A DNA stretch of 64,000 nucleotides from Dugong dugon (Eukaryota > Chordata > Mammalia > Sirenia > Dugongidae). Position 1 is the stretch's first letter. Each line of letters opens with the position of its first letter. The notes under the pieces are model-generated. The model saw only the letters and a program-made list of their open reading frames with translations. It did not search any database and had not been told where the DNA came from. The stretch lies in assembly GCA_030035585.1 (NCBI GenBank), contig CM057473.1:9412501-9476500 (forward strand), in the 5' to 3' direction. This document shows, one piece after another, positions 45,143 through 55,672 of the stretch. Both the position numbers and the translations under genes were made by a program.

Positions 45143-45972
45143 CCAGTTGCTGTCGAATCATTTCCTACTCCTGGCAACCATTTGTATGAGAATAAAACTG
45201 TGCTTCATAGGGTTTTCAATGGCTGATTTTTCTGAAGTAGGTCAGTAGACCTTTCTTTTAAGGTGTCTCTCGGTGGACTCAAACCTCCGACCTTTCAGTT
45301 AGCAACCTAGCACTTTAACTATCTGCACCACTGTCTTAGGCTGGGTTCTCTAGAGAAGCAAAACCAGTGAAGCATGTATATATAAATATATAGAAAGAGA
45401 TTTAGCTCAAGTAAATGACTCACACAGTTGCGGAGGCTGGCAAGTCCCAAATCCATGGGTCAGGTATCAGGCTAGAGGCTTTTCCTGACTCATGTGGTTG
45501 CAAGGACTGACAAAGCCACCATTGGAAGATCAGGTGGTAGGCTGTTGGCCCATGGGGCTGCAGGAACTAGCAAATCCCAGAATCAGCAAATCAGACGGCA
45601 GGTTCAAGTCCCAAGAACCGGAAGTCAGATGATGACAAGAGCCAGTTGCAGGATTGAGAGCAACAGCAAGTTTTGCCAGAGCGTCCATGTATATTAGATA
45701 CTTGAGCAAGGTGGTAGCTTGAGCAAGGGTGTGACTTGAGTCACACCCTATAGTAAGGATGTGACTCAAGATACACCCCACAATAATCCTGCCTCATTAA
45801 CATATAGAGGTTTAAGATTTACAACACGTAAAATGGAGGATAATCACACAATATCACAAAATGGAGGACAATTACATTAGATCACAAAATGGAGGACATT
45901 ACACAATACTGGGTATCATGGCCTAGCCAAGCTGACACATAACAGTAACCATCACAACCATCCAGGAACTCC
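45143..45972 (-). mobile_element. AfroSINE, long type, split by ERVL LTR
   Basis: Left part 45143-45331 runs from the tail GTTGCTGTCGAATCATTTCC to ATCTGCACCAC. Right part 45957-45972 supplies the missing head ACCATCCAGGAACTCC. Joining them gives an ordinary long AfroSINE. Confidence 0.88.
45332..45956 (+). mobile_element. ERVL-like (MLT2-type) solo LTR inside AfroSINE
   Basis: It starts TGTCTTAGGCTGGGTTCTCT and ends AGCCAAGCTGACACATAACA...CCATCACA, the fullest ERVL end in the window. Flanks ACCAC (45327) and ACCAT (45957) are a 5-bp duplication with one difference. 'acacaat'/'aaaatggaggac' units repeat about three times at 45830-45900. Confidence 0.87.
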
Positions 45973-47311
45973 TAGATCTAGATGAGAACCCTGTAAAAAA
46001 AAGGCCTAGGGGATCAAATAGACCCTGGGACTAGGGAGAGAAGGAACACCAGAAGGGAAAATTGGGACAGAACTAAAAGGCTCAGTCTTTCTCACAACAT
46101 TTTCATGAGTTCAGTCTTACTGAAATATCACTCCATTTATGAGAAACCATTCTCAAAATACTTTCTCAACCCAGTATTCTGAGAGCACTAGTAATTTTAC
46201 TTCATCAGGAATGTGTAAAAATCAAGCAAGACCCTATTTTGAAGAGTGGAAAATTAAAAATAGAATGCATGGACTAAGGCTAGCAAGTCAACAACAAAAT
46301 CAGGTTTAACTGAAACTCACAGACCTGGAAAGCGTTGGCCTTGCAGTTACTTCCAGAAAAGGCTATTTTGCTCAGGTTAAATTTCAAAAGCAAAAGCCTT
46401 TCAATATCCACTGCCTTTACACTCAGTCATGACTTTCTTTTAAGTGCTTTTGAGAAGGCATTTTCCTTGTTTAGTCACAATGTGGAGGAATTTATTTTTA
46501 GTTTTGATCTAAATCAAACAGTATTGAACTGTAAGCATTTTTTTTTTCTGAAAGTGGAGGGGGGGGGGAGTGATAATTTTCCCTATTTTAAGAAACTTGA
46601 ACTCTATTTTCACTTGGAAAAACAAACCCTCCCCCAATAACCTGAACAGGCACACTTCAAAACTTGGCAGAGTGAGAGTCTAATGAAGAAAAAAAAAAAG
46701 CAACCAAAGCAAAATCTGATGAAAAACTGTCTCATATTTTAAAAGTCACCCAGATTTAAATAGCACGTCTTGGCATAAGAGAGAGTACAGGTTCTTTCCT
46801 AGGGGGAGAAAAACGTCATCACCATTTATAATGGCCCTGTGAATAGGAAGGAGGCTCTAAAAGGCTTGGTTTAGAGTATAGTAATCAAGACGATCAAATA
46901 AGAGCAGCAGAGGTAAGGTGCCCAGTAGTACTCACGATATGAAGAAACAGTCACTTCCCTTCTCCACCACTCTTGCCCATGAGCAACAGGCGACAATCCA
47001 GATACCATTTGATTTTGAATCCTAAAGTTTGACTTCAATTCTCAAAAACCTCAAAATTATCACGACACTGACTGGCATTTGGAAAAACCTACCCAAATTA
47101 TCATGTACTTTATCATCACAAGGTCGGGACTTGTCTCAGGACTGAGCAATTGTTTTCTTGTTTTGCTTTTGTTTGTTTACAGCTCTTTATTTTTGCAGTT
47201 AATTTATAAATTAAACTCTGCACACACTACTGTAAGCATCAAAAGAGTGAAGATAATATTTAGTCACATATCATGAGACCTCCCTCCTCAGGGGCTAAGG
47301 TAGTATAATAA
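45973..47311. other. Unassigned low-copy DNA
   Basis: A G run lies at 46560-46569. A 101-codon frame at 46335-46640 has no recognisable product. No repeat is seen. Confidence 0.5.
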
Positions 47312-47517
47312 ACCACTCGTTGCTGTCAAGTTGATTCCGATTCATGGCAATCCAAGATGTATCAGAGTAGAACTGTGCTCCATAGGGTTTTTGGTGGCTA
47401 ATTTTTCAGAGATAGATTTCAGGTCTTTCTTCTGAGACACCTCTGGGTGTACTCACACGTGCAACCTTTCGATTTGCAGAGGAATGCATGAATCATCTGG
47501 AGCACCCAGGGACTCTG
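47312..47517 (-). mobile_element. AfroSINE, long type
   Basis: CACTCGTTGCTGTCAAGTTG tail, CAGAGATAGATTTCAGGTC middle and GAGCACCCAGGGACTC head. Confidence 0.92.
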
Positions 47518-47664
47518 CAGATGTAATAAGGGACAGCAATTTGTTGAACTGAATTGAATACTTCTTCTTAAAATATAATCAGTATGAGCGAATACGCCCT
47601 CCCTGGTTAAATGTGGATTTGCTGGTGAGTCTTCACATGTTGAGGGCTGGACTATCGTAATAAT

Positions 47665-47870
47665 AAAATGAGTAAGAGCTCACACTTTAGGATTAAACAA
47701 AATAGACTTTGAGTCCCAGCTCTACCACTTATTTGCTATGTGAATTTGGGCAGGTTACTCCAGAAGCTTTGGCTTCTTCATCTGAAAATTGAAATGATAA
47801 AAATCCTTATACCATTGGGTTCGAAAAAATAAGAGGCAATGACATAAAGTGCTTGGTGTTGTCTAGTAGC
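47665..47870 (+). mobile_element. MIR SINE
   Basis: 'gactttgagtcccagctctaccactta', TTTGGGCAGGTTACTCCAGA, CTTCTTCATCTGAAAATTGA and AAGTGCTTGGTGTTGT appear in MIR order. Confidence 0.8.
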
Positions 47871-48295
47871 GTACGAATGGTGCAGCAGTAAGAAGTGAAG
47901 GAGGTACTACTGGAGGTAGCCACAGCAATGGGAGAAGTAGAAGAAGATTTCATACTAATTGTCATATACGGTGTAACTACAGAATATTCTAAATTTTCTT
48001 CGGAGATGTACTGTATCAAAAATGTCTCTTATTGAAGATTTCATGGAAATCATTTGACTGGAGTGAAGTATGTATTTAAAAGGCATTTTAGGTACTTTGT
48101 TGTATCGTGGTCTGTTGACCATATTTCCCTGTAGGAATTTGAGATGGATTTTGAAAAACTGATCAAGGAAAAGGAAATAATGTGTTACAAGACAATCTAC
48201 CGTGGGGATCTTACATCTCTGTAGGTTTTGTGACCAGAGACACGGACTGCCTTTGTTCGAGACAAGCTTTTCAAGGATGCCAGTATGTGAACAGA
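47871..48295. other. Unassigned low-copy DNA
   Basis: Nothing is recognised. Confidence 0.45.
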
Positions 48296-48644
48296 GACAT
48301 CCGATGGTTCAGTGGTAGAATACTTGCCTTCCATGCAGAAGACTTGGGTTCAATTCCCAGCCAATGCATCTCATGTGCGGCCACGGTCCATCTGTCTGTC
48401 AGTGGAGGCTAGAGTGTTGCTGTGATGCTGAACAAGTTTCAGCAGAGTTTCCAGACCAAGACGGACTAGGAAGAAGGGCCTGGCAATCTACTTCCACAAA
48501 TCAGCCAAAGAAAACCCTGTGGATCACAATGGTCTGGTCTGTAATCCATCATGGGGATGGCGCAGGACAGGACAGTATTTCGTTTCCCTGTTCATGGGGT
48601 CCCCATGAATCAGGGACTGACTGGGCGGCAGCTAACAACAACAA
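48296..48644 (+). mobile_element. tRNA-Gly-headed SINE with RTE-derived body (best copy)
   Basis: The head at 48303-48367 resembles tRNA-Gly: A box TGGTTCAGTGG at 48305-48315 and a perfect B box GGTTCAATTCC at 48347-48357, closed by CCAATGCA. The anticodon-loop position reads TCC. The body (CATCTGTCTGTCAG, CAGACCAAGACGGACTAGGA, GGCCTGGCAATCTACTTCC) follows the RTE 5' end without the block around GGTATTTCAAATACCAGCAG. The 3' part (GGATGGCGCAGGACAG, 'catggggtccccatgaatcag', GGCGGCAGCTAACAACAAC) follows the RTE tail. Pol III transcription and RTE mobilisation are inferred. Confidence 0.82.
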
Positions 48645-48670
48645 TATACAAATAGCTTTGGAAGATAGTG

Positions 48671-49005
48671 TCTCCCTCTGGAGCAGAGGGCAGGGCTTTA
48701 TTTTTGCTTTCCAGTTAAATTGAGATAACGTCTCTCTCTAAAGCAAAGGTCAGGCAGGCTTGCTTGCAGCCCGTTATAAAATATTTGGGTTTCCTAAACT
48801 TGGGATTTCTCAGGCATGATGCAAACCCAAAGCATGTGCAGCATCCATATAGGCCTCCCTGCATCACCTCCGCGGGTCTTGGGGTTCAAGAAGAACCCAG
48901 ATGGACATGAAGACCATGGCGCTTGCTGTGCCATGAGTAATAAAATCCTCTGTCCTATTTCCAGCCTCTGATATCATATTCCTAGAACCTGAATAGTGTC
49001 CAACA
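48671..49005 (+). mobile_element. Possible LTR of unknown family
   Basis: The stretch begins TGTCTCCCTCTGGAGCAGAG, has AATAAA at 48938-48945 (GTAATAAAATCC) followed by a C/T-rich part, and could end near GTGTCCAACA. No clear target-site duplication is found. Confidence 0.35.
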
Positions 49006-49979
49006 ACTAAATTGGTGCCTTATATTTTGAGTTTTTCTTGTACTACCACACTAATTATAGTACTTATATCTGAGTGAATCAGGATAAGTTTAATTATGCT
49101 GTAGTAGAAAAACACTACACGAGTTAAGTGGCTCGATACTTTAATACTTTATTTCTTATACACAGAAAGGTCACTATGGTTCACAGTGACTATCCAGACA
49201 ACTCATTTCCGTTTGATGACCCAGAAATCAAGGCTGCTTCAGTTTTGTGTCATCTCCATGGCAACAAGACCCTCCTCCACAATTCCTGAGCAGGGCAAAG
49301 GAATACTGTACAGTGTTTCACACAAGCAAATAAATAACTCTTTCTGAAAGTGCCACACATCCCTTCAAGTTGGCCTAACTGCAAGGAGGCAGAGAAGTAT
49401 CAGCCTCTGATGTATAATAAATGAGAAGAGAACTGAGTACTGAAATCTCTACCGGTCAATCCAATCTCAATTCACAGATGAGAACACTGAGACCACGGCT
49501 GGGGTTAGCGGTGCTTGAGATGGTGGTAATTTGGGTGTCGAACGACAAAGTCCAAGTCCTGCAATTTTGATTACTGATAGAGTCAGATCTAGTTACTCTC
49601 CCAGCTGTTTCTCCCTATAAATGTCAAGGTTTACTCCACTTCCTGTAGTGACCTTTGATGGATGAGTGGCTATGCGCCAGCTGAGTACTTAATAAATATC
49701 ATTTACTTGCTCTTTTGGTATTAATATCTTTGTAAATATTTTCTAAGAAAATCAGAGAGCTATGAATCAGAAAGAATTTGACATGATATAACTTAATCAC
49801 AAATAGAACACAGATTATTTAAAAATTAATCAACCTACTTCTTGTTTTATAAAATATAAGATTATATCTGACATTAGAACAAATGGGAATTCCAAAAATG
49901 TATTATCATTTAGTAGAACATAGCATTGGCTTCAAGTTGTATTATTTTCATTATACGTTCTTTATCATTTGTTTATACG
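49006..49979. other. Unassigned, perhaps old repeat at 49140-49330
   Basis: The stretch with CTCCATGGCAACAAGACCCT and CCTCCTCCACAATTCCTGAG feels repeat-like but I cannot name it. No gene is seen. Confidence 0.35.
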
Positions 49980-49990
49980 CTCTAATTGTA

Positions 49991-50175
49991 TCCAAAAGAA
50001 ACCCACTGCCACAGAGTCGGTTCTGACTCGTAGCGACCCCATAGGGTTTCCAAGGCTGTAAATCTCTACTTAGGCAGACGTTCAGATGGTTCTCCTGCAG
50101 AAAGGTTGGTGGGTTCAAACTTATGATCTTTTGTTTAGTAGCTGAGCGTTTAACCACTGCACCACCAGGGCACTC
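49991..50175 (-). mobile_element. AfroSINE copy 1 of the array
   Basis: A complete copy with left end AGAAACCCACTGCCACAGAG and right part CTTAGGCAGACGTTCAGATG and GCACCACCAGGGCACT. CTCTAATTGTA flanks it on both sides and is its target-site duplication. Confidence 0.93.
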
Positions 50176-50186
50176 CTCTAATTGTA

Positions 50187-50377
50187 TAAAACCAAAAACC
50201 AAACCCAGTACCACTGAGTCGATTCCGACTCATAGCGACCCCATAGGGTTTCCAAGGCTGTAAATCTCTACTTAGGCAGACGTTCAGATGGTTCTTCTGC
50301 AGAAAGGTTGGTGGGTTCAAACTTATGATCTTTTGTTTAGTAGCTGAGCGTTTAACCACTGCACCACCAGGGCACTC
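50187..50377 (-). mobile_element. AfroSINE copy 2, hybrid
   Basis: The left part (ACCCAGTACCACTGAGTCG) is identical to copy 3, and the right part from CTTAGGCAGACGTTCAGATG matches copy 1 with a single C/T difference seen. Confidence 0.92.
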
Positions 50378-50388
50378 CTCTAATTGTA

Positions 50389-50582
50389 TAAAACCAAAAA
50401 CCAAACCCAGTACCACTGAGTCGATTCCGACTCATAGCGACCCCATAGGGTTTCCAAGGCTGTAAATCTCTACAGCAGCACACTGCCACATCTTTTTCCG
50501 GAGAAGCCGCTGTTGGTTTTGAACCACTGACCTTTCGGTTTAGCAGCTGATCGCTTTAACCACTGCGCTACTAGGGTTCTAT
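50389..50582 (-). mobile_element. AfroSINE copy 3 of the array
   Basis: The left part is identical to copy 2. The right part differs (CAGCAGCACACTGCCACATC, TTCCGGAGAAGCCGCTG) and ends in GCGCTACTAGGGTTCT. Confidence 0.93.
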
Positions 50583-51365
50583 ATAGCCCTAAACAATTAT
50601 TAACTGTGATAAGTAATTAAAAGGTACTTTGACGATATAACTTTTGTACTTAGAATTAAACTCCTTTTTCAAAGCATGCTTGCTAAAAGAAGAAATCCAT
50701 AAAATAGTATGTGGCAAAGCAAAGGTTTATGTTTACTCAAAGAAAGGAAAAATATATATATTGTATGAACCCAAACACTAATTTGATCTTATAAATCTTT
50801 TAATTGTATTCTGAACTTCAACTCAAACATCTGTATAACTAGCAGAAATGAATGACAGAGATTCCAATTTAAAAAGGGAGAAATCGCACCTTCTTAGAAT
50901 CCCAACAAGGGAGGTGGGGGTGAATTAGAATGAGAGAAAAGGCAGCGGGACAGTCTGCCTCCACCAGTCCGTAGAGTTGCCAAAGCAGTAACTGGAGGAA
51001 TCTGTCAGATACGCTGACATCTCTTTCTTTGCAAGAGATTAGAAAATAGTCACAAAGAAGTTATTGCCAGCAGCTGCCAGAGTTTTTATTTCCCAAGATG
51101 TCTTAATCTGACTCTCCTTAATGATTGGTGTTCTCTATTGTCAGTCTTTTAAACCATATTTATTTCGCACGACTTGGAGACTCTGTGTCTATGCAGTCTG
51201 GGAGAAAACTTTTCTACATTGCCTGGGAAGCCATTAAGCCAACAATCACAAAACAAACGTACTAACTACAATTTTCCCTACCCGCAGTCTCCAATTTTCT
51301 TCAGTAAACGGCATTTTCATTTTTCTTTCTTAAAAATTAAAGTCTTCCAAAAGAATTGATAACAA
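50583..51365. other. Unassigned low-copy DNA
   Basis: Nothing is recognised. Confidence 0.5.
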
Positions 51366-51850
51366 ACATTCAGATACTTGTATGCCCATATTCATTACAA
51401 CATTATTCACAGTAGCCAAAAGGTGGAAACAATTCAAGTGTTCTTTACCAGATGAATGGATAAACAAATGTGGTATTTCCATACAATGGGAATTATTCAG
51501 CCATAAAAAGGACTGAAGTTCTGATACATGCTACAGTATTATGAAATTTGAAAACATTTTGCTAAGCAACATAAGCCAGACACAAAAGGACAAATATTGT
51601 ATGGTTTCAATTATATGAAATATCTAGAAGGAGCAGATTCATAGAGACAGAAAGTAGAGAAGAGGTTCCCAGAGACTGGGAGGAGGAAGGAATGGGAGTT
51701 ACTGATTAATGGTGACAGAATTTCTGTTCAGAGTGTTAAAAAGTTTTGAAAATATGTAGTAATCATAGTTGCAGAATACTGTGCATGTAATTAATGTGCT
51801 AAATCGTACACTTAAAATGACTAAAATGGCAAATTTTATTTCACGTACAT
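51366..51850 (+). mobile_element. Old L1 (L1M) ORF2 end and 3' UTR
   Basis: CATTCACAACATTATTCACAG-like sequence, CCAAAAGGTGGAAACAATTC, CCATACAATGGGAATTATTC, GCCAGACACAAAAGGACAA, and the classical end CTAAAATGGCAAATTTTATT are visible. It keeps the ancestral L1 3' end without the extension seen in the large L1. Confidence 0.85.
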
Positions 51851-51879
51851 ATATGAATATATATATATCTCTATCTCAC

Positions 51880-52085
51880 CAGTTGCTGTTGAGTTGGCTC
51901 CAATTCATGCCAACCCCAAGTATGTCAGAGTAGAATTATGCTCCAAAGGGTTTTTCAATGGCTATTTTTTCAGAAGTAGATCACTAGGTCTTTCTTTCAA
52001 GTCAACTCATGGAAAGACTTGAACCTTGAACCTTTTGGTTAGCAGCCAAGTGTGTCAACTGTTTCCACCACTTAACCACCCAGGG

Positions 52086-52089
<4 letters not shown>
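51880..52089 (-). mobile_element. AfroSINE, long type
   Basis: CCAGTTGCTGTTGAGTTGGC tail, TCAGAAGTAGATCACTAGGT middle and CCACCCAGGGACTC head. It lies next to the old L1 end. Confidence 0.92.

Positions 52090-52126
<37 letters not shown>
52089..52126. repeat. (GT)n microsatellite
   Basis: A pure run of about 18 GT units sits between the AfroSINE head and the RTE start. Confidence 0.96.
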
Positions 52127-52128
<2 letters not shown>

Positions 52129-55100
52129 CCACCACCCATCTGTCAGTTTGTCATACTGTGGTGGCTTGTGTGTTGCTGTAATACTGGAAGCTTTGCCACT
52201 GGTATTTCAAATACCAGCAGTGTCACCCAATGGTGGACAGGTTTTAGTGGAGCTTCCAGACTAAGACAGACTAGGAAGAAGGACCTAGCCATCTACATCT
52301 AAAAATATTGGCCAGTGAAAACCTTATGAATAGCAGCAGAACATTGTCTGATATAGTGCTAGGAGATGACTCTCTCAGGTTGGAAAGTACTCAAAATATG
52401 ACTGGAGAAGGGCTGCCTTCTCAAAGTAGAGTCATTCTTAATGACGTGGATGGAGTTATCTGCTGATGTGGGACAACTCAAAATGAGAAGAAACACCTGC
52501 AAACCTCCATTAATAATCAGAACCTAATGTATGAAGTATGAATCTAGAGAAATTGGAAGTTGTCAAAAATGAAATAGAACACATAAAGATCGATGTCCTA
52601 GGCATTAGTGAGCTGAAATGGAATGGTATTGGCCATTTTGAATAGGACAATCATATGGTTTACTATGCCGGGAATGACAAATTGAAAAGGAATGGTGCCA
52701 TTCATTGTAGAAAAGAACATTTCGAGATATCCTGAAATACAACACTGTGAGTGATAAGATAGTACCCATAGGCCTGCAAAGATCAGTCAATGTGACTATT
52801 ATTCAAATTTACATACCAACCACTAATGCCAAAGATGAAAAAATTGAAACTTTTACCAACTTCTTCAGTCTGAAAGTGATCAAGCATGCAATCAATATGC
52901 AATGATAATGATTGCTGATTGGAATGAGAAAGTGGGAAACAAAGAAGGAACAGTAATTGAAAAATATGGCCTTGGTGATAGAAATGGCACCGGAGAGCAT
53001 GTGATAGAAATTTCAAGACCAATGACTTATTCATTGCAAATACCTTCTTCAACAACATTAACAGTGACTATACATATGAACTTTGCAGTACGGAATAAAC
53101 AAGAATCAAATCAACTACATCTGTGGAAAGAAATGATGGAAAAGCTCAGTATGATCAGTCAGAAGAAGGCCATGGGGCCGACCACGGAACAGACCATCAA
53201 TTGCTCATATGAAAGTTCAAGTTGAAGCTGAAGAAGATTAGAACAAGCCCATGAGAGCCAAAGTACAACTTTGAATATACCCCATCTGAATTTAGAGACC
53301 ATCTCAAGACTATATTTGACTCATTGAACATTAATGACCAACAACCAGACGAGTTGTGGAATGACATCAAGGACATCATAAGTGAAGAAAACAAAACGTC
53401 ATTAAAAAGACAGGAAAGAAAGAAAAGACCAAAATGGATGTCAGAAGAGACTATGAAACTTGCTCTTGAACTTAGAGCATCTAAGCAAATGAATGGAAGA
53501 AATGATCAGGTAAAAGAGCTGAACTGAAGATTTCAAAGAGCAGCTCAAGAAGACAAAGTAAAGTATTACAAAGACATGTACAAAGACCTGGAGTTAGAAA
53601 AACAAAAGGGAGGAACAAGAGTGACATTTCACAAGCTGAAAGAACTGAAGAAAAAAATTAAGCCTCAAATTTGCTATATTGAAGTCATCTATGGGCAAAA
53701 TATTGAGCAATATAGGAAGCATCAATAAAAGACAGAAGGAATATACAGAGTCACTGTACCAAAATGAATTGATTAATGTTCAACTATTTGAGGATTTAAC
53801 ATATGATCAAGAATCGATGGTACTGAAGGAAGAGGGCCAAGCTGCACTGAAGGCATTGGCAAAAAACGAGGCTCCAGGAATTGACGGAATACTAATTGAG
53901 ATGTTTCAACAAACAGATGCAATGCTGGAAGCTCTCATTGATCTATGCCAAGAAATTTGGAAGACAGCTACCTGGCTAACCAACTGGAAGGGATCCATAT
54001 TTGTTGCCACTCCAAAGAAAGGTGATTCAACAGATTGTGGAAATTATTGAACAGTATCCTTAATATCACATATAAGTAAACTTTTTCTGAAGATAATTCA
54101 AAAATGGTTGCAGCAGTACATCCACAGGGAACTGCCAGAAATTCAAGCTGGCTTCAGAGGAGGACATGGAATCAGGGGTACCATTGCTGATGTCAGATTG
54201 ATCTTGCCTGCAAGCAGAGAATACCAGAAAGATGTTTACCTGAGTTTTATTGACTATGCAAAGGCATTCGACTGTGTGGATCAAAACAAATTATGGGTAA
54301 CATTGTGAAGAATGGGAATTCCAGAACACTTAATCGTGCTCATGAGGAACCTGTACATAGACCAAAAGGCAGTCATTCAGACAGAACAAAGAGGATACTG
54401 AGTGGTTTAAAACCAGACAAGGTGTGCGTCAGGGTTGCATCCTGTTACCATATGTATTCAATCTGTATGCTGAGCAAATAATCTGAGAAACTGGACTAAA
54501 AGAAGAAGGAGGCATCAGGATTAGAGGCAAACTCATTAATAAACTGTGATATGCAGATGACACAGTCTTGCTGAGGCAAACAAAGATGACTTGAAGCACC
54601 TACTGATGAAGATAAAAAACTACAGCCTTCAGTATGAATTACACCTCAATTTAAAGAAAACAAAATCCCTCACAACTGGACCGATAAGCAACATCATGAT
54701 AAATGGAGAAAAGATCGAAGTTGTCAAAGATTTCATTTTACTTGGATCCACAATCAACACCCATGGAAGCAGCAGTCAAGAAATCAGATGATGTATTGCA
54801 TTGTGCAAATCTGCTGCAAAAGACCTGTTTCAAACGTTAAAAAACAAATACGTCACTTTGAAGGCTAAGGTGTGCCTGACCCTAGAGAGATGGTATTATG
54901 AATCACTTTATATGCGTGCAAAAGCTGAACAATGAATAAGGAAGGCCGAAGGAGAGTTGATGCCTTTGAATTACAGTGTTGTCGAAGAATATTGAATATT
55001 CCACGGAACGCCAGGAGAATGAATGTCTTGGAAGAAGTACAGCCAAAGTCCTCCTTGGAAGGGAGGATGTCAAGACTTTGTCTCATGGACTTTGGACATG

Positions 55101-55320
55101 TTATCAGGGGGACCAGTCCATGGAGAAGGACATAATGCTTGGTAAAATACACGGTCAGTGAAAAAGAGTAGATGGAGATGGATTGACACAGTGGCTGCAA
55201 CAATGGGCTCAAACATAGAAATGATTGTGAGGATGGCACAGGACCGGGTAGTTTCTTGTACTGTCATACATAAGATCACTATGGGTCAGAACAGAATGGA
55301 CAGCACCTAACAACAACAAC
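52127..55320 (+). mobile_element. Near full-length RTE-clade LINE, inactivated
   Basis: The 3.2-kb element starts with CCACCACCCATCTGTCAG, a 5' end shared with the mini-RTEs and the tRNA-Gly SINE, and ends with CAGCACCTAACAACAACAAC. It has an apurinic-type endonuclease and a reverse transcriptase in RTE order, as in BovB-like elements. Stops and frameshifts are spread along it. RTE elements are known in afrotherian genomes. Confidence 0.93.
52540..55310 (+). pseudogene. RTE endonuclease-reverse transcriptase (broken)
   Basis: The product would nick DNA and reverse-transcribe RTE RNA at the target. The endonuclease begins near 52540: LEVVKNEIEHIKIDVLGIS and ELKWNGIG, then ADWNEKVGNKE and KYGLGDRNGTGE at 52910-52995. 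The middle region has EAPGIDGILIEMFQ (53870-53911). RT motif A reads YAKAFDCVDQNKLW (54256-54297), motif B GVRQGCILLPYVFN (54422-54463), and the catalytic YADDTVLL lies at 54550-54573. The C-terminal region has LLGSTINTHGSSSQEI and NKEGRRRVDAFELQCCRRIL. Several stops (for example at about 52650 and 53222) and frame changes make it non-functional. Confidence 0.92.
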
Positions 55321-55354
55321 ATATATATATACACATACATATATATATATATCA
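55319..55354. repeat. (TA/CA)n microsatellite at RTE end
   Basis: ATATATATACACATACATAT follows the RTE tail directly. Confidence 0.9.
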
Positions 55355-55667
55355 TTTTTAACCTCAAAAAAAACCTGAGATCATGATGATATTGCCCCAT
55401 ACTGTGAATGAGAATAATTAAGGTAGAGTGTAAAGTTGACTTTGAAATTCACTGGCCATTTGGTGTTATTAATGGCATTGGTAAATCCATAGCAGTGATG
55501 ACTGTTCATCAACCAGTTATATTTATTTTTAAGGCAAACTGGGCATTCATATATGATTTGGTTCCTCTAACACAAATCAAAAGAAACTGGGGGGATGTAT
55601 GACATTTTGTTTATTGCTCTTTTTGGTGATTCTGTTAGAAGTTGGAAATCTAATCCCTATTTTGTGG
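55355..55667. other. Unassigned low-copy DNA
   Basis: Nothing is recognised. Confidence 0.5.
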
Positions 55668-55672
55668 ATATT

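Larger units (their letters stand above)
49980..50582 (-). repeat. Tandem AfroSINE array, 202-bp duplicated unit
   Basis: CTCTAATTGTA occurs at 49980, 50176 and 50378; the last two sites are exactly 202 bp apart. Three AfroSINE copies of the same orientation lie between and after them. The middle copy shares its left half with copy 3 and its right half with copy 1. Confidence 0.93.

Noticed and set aside
48303..48370. Functional tRNA-Gly gene
   Set aside because: Stem pairing is degraded and the sequence runs straight into a SINE body. The same arrangement recurs at 26613, so it is a SINE head.
53679..54050. 123-codon frame as a separate gene
   Set aside because: It is the start of the RT region of the RTE element and is colinear with the rest of the broken ORF.
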